From NCBI GenBank assembly GCA_017306015.1, contig JAFKJK010000029.1:1-48390 (forward strand): a stretch of DNA of 48,390 nt, in the 5' to 3' direction. The notes under the pieces are model-generated. The model saw nothing but the letters and a program-made list of their open reading frames with translations. It searched no databases and was not told the origin of the DNA. Numbering within the stretch: the first letter of the stretch is position 1; each line of letters begins with the position of its first letter. A program made the position numbers and the translations under genes. The DNA comes from Propionibacteriaceae bacterium. Lineage in GTDB: Bacteria > Actinomycetota > Actinomycetes > Propionibacteriales > Propionibacteriaceae. Below are positions 44,145 to 48,390 of this stretch, in pieces.

Positions 44145-44711
44145 ATGGCGATGAACGACGCCGCGCAGTTCGAGCCCTCGTCCCTGGACGAGTGGCACCA
44201 GTGGCTGGCTGCCAACCACCTGCAGGACTCCGGGGTGTGGGTGGTGGTCCAGCGGCGGGGCCCCGACCATCTGAGCTATGACGAACTGGTCCGCGAGGCC
44301 CTGTGCTGGGGCTGGGTGGACGGCCAGTCGCGCCCGCTGGACGAGTCCCGCTCGCAGCTGTGGTTCACCCACCGCAAGCCGTCCAGCCCCTGGGCGGCGT
44401 CGAACAAGGCCAGGGTTGCCGAACTGGAGGCCGAGGGCCGGTTGCAGCCCGAGGGTCTGGCCGAGATCGAGCGCGCGAAGAGGGACGGCCGCTGGACGCT
44501 GTACGACTCGGTGGACGCGCTGATCGAACCTGACGACCTCGCCGCGGCGCTCGACGCCGTCCCGGCCGCGCGAGCGACGTGGGACGCCTGCCCTCCCGGC
44601 GTGCGGAAGGCGGCGCTCACCCGGATCGTGCAAGCCAGGCGCCAGGAGACGAAGTCCGCCCGAATCGCCGACATCGTCGCGCGCACCGCCCGGGGAGAGC
44701 GTCCGGCGTAG
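44145..44711 (+). CDS. YdeI/OmpD-associated family protein
   Basis: A 188-residue soluble protein of the YdeI/OmdA family. Family features are LDEWHQWLAANHLQDSGVWVVVQRRG, then YDELVREALCWGWVDGQSRPLDESRSQLWFTHRKPSSPWAASN and a C-terminal RKAALTRIVQARRQETKSARIADIV helix typical of the OmdA domain. In other bacteria, members have been linked to peptide or bacteriocin resistance, but the mechanism is unclear. GGAGG precedes ATG at 44145, 32 bp after the aldo/keto reductase, so it may be co-transcribed. Its stop touches the stop of the opposing gene. Confidence 0.85.
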   Translation: MAMNDAAQFEPSSLDEWHQWLAANHLQDSGVWVVVQRRGPDHLSYDELVREALCWGWVDGQSRPLDESRSQLWFTHRKPSSPWAASNKARVAELEAEGRLQPEGLAEIERAKRDGRWTLYDSVDALIEPDDLAAALDAVPAARATWDACPPGVRKAALTRIVQARRQETKSARIADIVARTARGERPA

Positions 44712-45065
44712 TCAGGCGGACGATCCGTCCCGCACGAAGGAGAAGACCACCAGCGGCAGGCTGAACCACACCCCGAAGGCGATGGTGCCGTAGAGCAGCG
44801 CCATCCCGACCAACTCGATGGACAGGCCAGCACCGGAGAGGGCCACGCAGACCAGCGCGACGGCGACCAGCCACAGGCCCGCCAGCCGACTGGGCAGGTG
44901 ACCGGCCGAGCGCGCCGTCGCCAGGACCGCAGCGGCGGCGGCAAGGTACGCCAACGCCGTCGCGATGAAGCCCCACTGCGGGTACGCCCAGCCCTGGTTG
45001 GCGGTGACGAAAGCGAGTAGCCAGCCGACACCGCTGACGGCGACCAGTGCGGCCAACAACCTCAT
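44712..45065 (-). CDS. Small membrane protein, unknown function
   Basis: A 117-residue hydrophobic protein with about four predicted membrane helices: residues 2-22 (LLAALVAVSGVGWLLAFV), 31-51, 60-80 and 84-110. No conserved catalytic residues are visible and no family is recognised. GGGAG lies about 10 nt before ATG at 45065. It is convergent with the YdeI-family gene with no bases between the stops (44711/44712). High third-position G/C supports coding. Confidence 0.65.
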   Translation of the reverse strand: MRLLAALVAVSGVGWLLAFVTANQGWAYPQWGFIATALAYLAAAAAVLATARSAGHLPSRLAGLWLVAVALVCVALSGAGLSIELVGMALLYGTIAFGVWFSLPLVVFSFVRDGSSA

Positions 45066-45184
45066 GCTCGGGGGCTCCCATCAACTGGGTCGGCGGCTGG
45101 TCCGCCGATGCGTCCGTACACTCAGGCTACGCCCCGAGGCGGGCCACAGTGCCACCAACCACCCGCCGATTCGCCGGCCTGGAG

Positions 45185-45353
45185 TTCGTGCTAGATCGTC
45201 GGGCTTATCGAGGGCATTGCGCGATCGTCCGCCTCGTCGTGCTAGATCGCGGTGGTTGTGGGGACGCCTCGACTCTCCACAACCACCAGGAACTAGCACG
45301 ACGCTGACGCAGCCCCTGATCCGGCGCTGAGAACGACCACCAGCTAGCACGAA
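45185..45353. repeat. Nested inverted repeats with four CGTGCTAG sites
   Basis: In the 326-bp gene-free stretch 45066-45391 four CGTGCTAG octamers occur. Two face right (45187-45194, 45238-45245) and two face left (45293-45300, 45344-45351). The outer pair forms 10-bp arms (TTCGTGCTAG). The inner pair flanks a further perfect 11-bp stem, GGTGGTTGTGG (45251-45261) with CCACAACCACC (45277-45287), separated by a symmetric 5x5 internal loop and capped by a 15-nt loop. This looks like a REP-type or small mobile palindromic element; no ORF is inside. Confidence 0.85.
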
Positions 45354-45391
45354 CCGACCTGGCCCGGCCGAGACAGCATCGAGCGACTGGT

Positions 45392-46105
45392 TCAGAGCGC
45401 GTCGGCGCGGTAGCAGGTGGTGGTCAGCGGATAGTCGATCCGCTCTCGTCCGGCGCTGTGCGGGTGGGTGGCGATGAGTTCGCGGAGTGCAGCCCCCATC
45501 GCCTGCTGCGCCGACTCGGACGCGGTGAGGTACGCGCTGCGAGAGGCGACCATTGCCACGAGTTCGGCCGGAGTCATCACGCGCGTCCGCGTCCATTGGC
45601 ACCGCTCGAAGGGTCCGAAGCCCGGTGCCTGGTGGACGGCGTCGTCGGCGACCATGCGTTCGGCAGGGGATGCGCCGGCGATCTCGCCCAGCGCGGCGAC
45701 GAAGGGATGCGACGAGTCGCGGGTGTTCCAGATCAGCCCCAGTCGTCCGCCAGGTGCCAGCGTCCGCGCGATCTCCGGGCCGGCGGTGGCCGGGTTGAAC
45801 CAGTGCCAGGCCTGACCGACCGTCACCGCGGCCACGCTGGCGTCCGGCAGCGGGATCGCGTCGGCGGTGCCGAGGACGGTGGGTGCGGCGGTGTTGTGGG
45901 CCAGCATCGCGGCGTCCGGGTCGACCGCGACCACGTCGAAGCCGAGCCGGACGATGGCCCTGGTCAGCTTGCCCGACCCCGCCGCCAGATCCAGGACGCG
46001 GCCACTGACGCCGTCCAGCAGCCACGCGACGTGCTCGTCGACGTACTCGGGACGACCGAGTTCGTAGGCCGCGACGTCGGCTCCGAAAGAGGTCGCGCGT
46101 TCCAT
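45392..46105 (-). CDS. Class I SAM-dependent methyltransferase, second of pair
   Basis: A 237-residue Rossmann methyltransferase. Motif I is VLDLAAGSGKLTRAI, the post-I acidic residue is in VVAVDPDAAML, and the GTADAIPLPDASVAAVTVGQAWHWF region follows (UbiE/Methyltransf_11 type). The C terminus ends TTTCYRADAL, nearly the same as its neighbour. The substrate is unknown. ATG at 46105 is 12 bp after the neighbouring stop; the ribosome site is weak, so it depends on readthrough from upstream. Confidence 0.88.
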   Translation of the reverse strand: MERATSFGADVAAYELGRPEYVDEHVAWLLDGVSGRVLDLAAGSGKLTRAIVRLGFDVVAVDPDAAMLAHNTAAPTVLGTADAIPLPDASVAAVTVGQAWHWFNPATAGPEIARTLAPGGRLGLIWNTRDSSHPFVAALGEIAGASPAERMVADDAVHQAPGFGPFERCQWTRTRVMTPAELVAMVASRSAYLTASESAQQAMGAALRELIATHPHSAGRERIDYPLTTTCYRADAL

Positions 46106-46117
46106 GGTCGAAGCCTG

Positions 46118-46834
46118 TCAGCCCACGGCATCTGCGCGGTAGCAGTACGTCCGGTAGGCGATCTCGACCGACGGCTCCTGGGACCCGACGAAGGTGCGTA
46201 CGAGCTCTCGCACTGCGCCGAGCGTCCGCTGTTGCTCGGTCGGTGCGGCGATCAGGAACGGACTGCGGGAACGAACCAGCGCTTCGACCCCGGCCGGGGT
46301 CATGGCGCGACGCCACGAGAACACGGCCTCGTCGAAGGGGCTGAAGCCTGCCACCGGAGCCGGGGCGTCTTCGGTGGCGCTGAGAGCCGCGCCAGGATCG
46401 ATCACCTCCACCAGGGAACGGCTGAACTCGTCGGCCAGGTCGTAGACGTTCCACACCAGCCCGAGGCGTCCGCGAGGCATGAGGACGCGGCCGACCTCCG
46501 CGGCAGCCGCGGCCTGGTCGAACCAGTGCCAGGCCTGCCCGGCGGTCACGCCGGCGACGCTGTGATCGGGGAGGGGAATGGCCTCCGCTGTTCCGACTCG
46601 GGTGTCGACGGTGGCGTTGCGAGCGAGCATGCGCTCGTCCGGATCGACCGCGATCACGTCGAAGGCGAGGGCGGCGACAGCCCGGCTGAGCTTCCCGGAG
46701 CCTGCGCCCACGTCGAGGACGGTGCCGCGAACCCCGTCCAGCAGCCAGGCGACAGCGTCGGCCGGATAGTCAGGACGGCCGAGTTCGTACGCGTCGGCCG
46801 CCTCGCCGAAGACCCGGGACTGCTCGCGCGTCAC
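46118..46834 (-). CDS. Class I SAM-dependent methyltransferase, first of pair
   Basis: A 238-residue paralogue of the next gene: ADAYELGRPDYPADAVAWLLDGVRG, motif I VLDVGAGSGKLSRAV, VIAVDPDERML, AEAIPLPDHSVAGVTAGQAWHWFD and a C-terminal YRTYCYRADAVG. The two proteins align from end to end, which shows a tandem duplication followed by divergence. GTG at 46834 overlaps the stop of the M20 peptidase gene as GTGA, so the three genes form one unit. The substrate is unknown. Confidence 0.88.
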   Translation of the reverse strand: MTREQSRVFGEAADAYELGRPDYPADAVAWLLDGVRGTVLDVGAGSGKLSRAVAALAFDVIAVDPDERMLARNATVDTRVGTAEAIPLPDHSVAGVTAGQAWHWFDQAAAAAEVGRVLMPRGRLGLVWNVYDLADEFSRSLVEVIDPGAALSATEDAPAPVAGFSPFDEAVFSWRRAMTPAGVEALVRSRSPFLIAAPTEQQRTLGAVRELVRTFVGSQEPSVEIAYRTYCYRADAVG

Positions 46835-48144
46835 GCCCGGTCCAGGAAGTCGTCCAGCACCTGGCAGCCGAAGCGGAGCGACTCGATCGGGACGCGCTCG
46901 TCCACGCCGTGGAAGAGGGCGACGAAGTCGAGTTCGGGCGGCAGCCGGAGCGGGGCGAAGCCGAAGCAGCGGATGCCGAGCTTCGACCAGGCCTTGGCGT
47001 CGGTGCCAGCGCTCATGATGAACGGGACGGGGACGGCGTCCGGGTCAACGGCCAGCAGGGAGGCGGTGATGGCGTTGGCGAGGTCGCCGTCGAAGGTGGT
47101 CTCGACCGCGACGTCGGCGATCTGGGTCTCGTAGCGCACCTTGTCGCCGAGCAGTTCGGCGATGGTGTCGTAGAACTCCTGCTCGTGGCCGGGGAGGAAG
47201 CGTCCGTCGAGGCCGGCGGTGGCCGTGCCGGGGATGACGTTGTGCTTGTAGCCCGCCTTCAGCAGCGTCGGGTTGGCGGTGTTCGACATGGTGGCCCCGA
47301 CCATGCGGGCGATGGAGCCGAGCCGGGCGAGGGTCCGCTCGGCGTCGTCGGTGCCGATCTGGACGCCGAGGGCGTCCTCAACGGCGTCCAGGAAGGCCTG
47401 CTGGGCCGGGTGGATCCGGGCGGGCCAGCGGTACTCGCCGATCCGGGTGACGGCCGCCGCGAGGTTGGTGATGGCGTTGTCGTCGTTGCGCATCGAGCCG
47501 TGACCGGCGGTTCCGGACGCGATCAGGTTCAGCCAGGCGAGGCCCTTCTCGGCGGTCTGGATGAGGTAGAGCCGGCGCTGGTTGACGGTGAGGGAGAAGC
47601 CCCCGACCTCGCCAATGGCCTCGGTGCAGTCGCCGATGAGGTCGGGATGGTGCTCGGCGAGCCAGCCGGAGCCCCTGGGTCCACCGGCCTCCTCGTCAGC
47701 GGTGAGCACGAGCCGGATGGGACGCCGCGGGGGACGCCCCTGCCGGGTGCGTTCCCGGACGACGGCCAGCACGATGGCGTCGAAGTCCTTCATGTCGACC
47801 GCGCCGCGGCCCCAGACGTAGTCGTCGACGACTTCGCCGGCGAAGGGGTCGACCTGCCAGTCGGCGGCGACGGCGGGGACGACGTCGGTGTGGCCGTGGA
47901 TCATCAGGGGCGGCAGGGACGTGTCGCAGCCGTCCGGGGCCCATTCGGCGACAAGACTGGTCCGCCGCGGCTCGGACTCGAGCAGCCGGCTGGCGATGCC
48001 GACCTCGTCCAGCTTGGCGGCGACGTACTCGGCGGCCTCCCGTTCGCCCGTGGACCCGTCCGGGCCGAAGTTGGAGGTGTCGAAGCGGATCAGTTCGCTG
48101 CACAGGGTGGCGACTTCGTCGGCTGCGCTAGGGACGTGGGCCAT
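46831..48144 (-). CDS. M20 family metallopeptidase
   Basis: A 437-residue zinc hydrolase of the M20/ArgE/DapE/CPG2 superfamily. Metal motif PLMIHGHTDVVP (His, then the Asp of the next segment), WGRGAVDMKDF with the bridging Asp, and the general base pair in LTADEEAGG are all present. GHGSMRNDDN begins the lid/dimerisation domain, and a late FHGVDERVP holds the last zinc histidine. It acts on a peptide or N-acyl amino acid; the substrate is not deducible. ATG at 48144 has CAGGA upstream; earlier ATGs (48153, 48204) are possible. Divergent from tRNA-Leu. Confidence 0.92.
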   Translation of the reverse strand: MAHVPSAADEVATLCSELIRFDTSNFGPDGSTGEREAAEYVAAKLDEVGIASRLLESEPRRTSLVAEWAPDGCDTSLPPLMIHGHTDVVPAVAADWQVDPFAGEVVDDYVWGRGAVDMKDFDAIVLAVVRERTRQGRPPRRPIRLVLTADEEAGGPRGSGWLAEHHPDLIGDCTEAIGEVGGFSLTVNQRRLYLIQTAEKGLAWLNLIASGTAGHGSMRNDDNAITNLAAAVTRIGEYRWPARIHPAQQAFLDAVEDALGVQIGTDDAERTLARLGSIARMVGATMSNTANPTLLKAGYKHNVIPGTATAGLDGRFLPGHEQEFYDTIAELLGDKVRYETQIADVAVETTFDGDLANAITASLLAVDPDAVPVPFIMSAGTDAKAWSKLGIRCFGFAPLRLPPELDFVALFHGVDERVPIESLRFGCQVLDDFLDRA

Positions 48145-48192
48145 GGAGGCCATCCTGCCACCGGAGCCCCGGCCGTCCGGGCGTCCGCCGAA

Positions 48193-48221
48193 TCGCAAAG
48201 CCACCGCAGCGTTGCTATAGT
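48193..48221 (+). promoter_or_regulatory. Candidate tRNA-Leu promoter
   Basis: TCGCAA (48193-48198), 17 bp, TATAGT (48216-48221), 34 bp upstream of the tRNA. The -10 is strong and the -35 weak. Confidence 0.5.
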
Positions 48222-48255
48222 TCTGTGGCTGCCCGCACCCGTGCGGGCACCACCT

Positions 48256-48341
48256 GTCCGGGTGGCGGAATTGGCAGACGCGCTAGCTTGAGGTGCTAGT
48301 GCCCTTTATCGGGCGTGGAGGTTCAAGTCCTCTCTCGGACA
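48256..48341 (+). tRNA. tRNA-Leu, anticodon GAG
   Basis: An 86-nt class II tRNA. The acceptor stem GTCCGGG (48256-48262) pairs with CTCGGAC (48334-48340, one G-U), with discriminator A at 48341. The anticodon stem CTAGC/GCTAG encloses the loop TTGAGGT, so the anticodon is GAG (reads CUC/CUU). A long variable arm (GCCC-TTTAT-CGGGC) and the T arm GAGGTTCAAGTCCTC complete it. CCA is not encoded. Confidence 0.95.
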
Positions 48342-48348
48342 CTCACTC

Positions 48349-48383
48349 GGCTCAGCGTTTCCCCTAGTGGGAGACGGTGAGCC
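48349..48383 (+). terminator. Hairpin after tRNA-Leu
   Basis: GGCTCA-G-CGTTTCCC pairs with GGGAGACG-G-TGAGCC: 14 pairs with one G-G mismatch and one G-T, and a 5-nt loop, 7 nt after the tRNA. There is no clear T run before the window ends, so termination is likely but not certain. Confidence 0.6.
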
Positions 48384-48390
48384 GGTTGTA

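Overview
The window is high-GC DNA from an actinobacterium. Mycothiol biosynthesis (mshC), actinobacterial ArgR/ArgC-type arginine genes, coproporphyrin-type heme genes with HemQ, frequent GTG starts and leaderless-looking promoters all point there. The 16S sequence and the heme cluster fit the family Propionibacteriaceae best; the genus is not determined.

Layout. 1-702 (minus): the N-terminal part of a Gly/Arg/Ser-rich disordered protein. 775-6450 (minus): one rRNA operon (16S-23S-5S, no spacer tRNA) with two promoters, a 23S processing stem and an intrinsic terminator. 6479-9636: tyrS, a small plus-strand hypothetical gene and argH. 9812-14737 (minus): argCJBD-argR, almost all joined by 4-nt stop/start overlaps and controlled by two ARG boxes lying on a leaderless argC promoter. 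argF and argG are absent. An 86-bp repeat between argC and argJ is tandemly duplicated and forms two coupled 29-codon ORFs.

14830-26358 (plus): a complete heme b cluster from glutamyl-tRNA reductase to coproheme decarboxylase (hemA, hemE, a radical SAM/SPASM gene, hemY/cgoX, hemQ, hemH, a hemC-hemD fusion, hemB, hemL), interrupted by one minus-strand HAD phosphatase. The radical SAM enzyme is translationally coupled inside the operon and is the most interesting metabolic gene here.

26355-31597 (minus): a secretion cassette of two TasA/camelysin-like exported proteins, a SipW-type signal peptidase and a 1026-residue secreted protein with two seven-repeat RCC1 propellers. All three exported proteins carry the same SipW-type signal. 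This is the best candidate in the window for an undescribed system, perhaps a surface fibre or matrix. An 885-bp non-coding region rich in palindromes lies upstream.

32483-38346 (minus): the informational operon infC-rpmI-rplT-(SpoU methyltransferase)-pheS-pheT, with infC starting at AUC behind an attenuator-like hairpin. 38637-42169 (minus): hisE-hisG-sseB-like, then mshC with a coupled winged-helix protein. 42281-44711 (plus): uppP, an aldo/keto reductase and a YdeI-family protein. 44712-48144 (minus): a small membrane protein, nested inverted repeats, two tandem methyltransferases and an M20 peptidase. The window closes with tRNA-Leu(GAG) and a hairpin.

All family assignments come from reading motifs and from memory of families; no database search was run.
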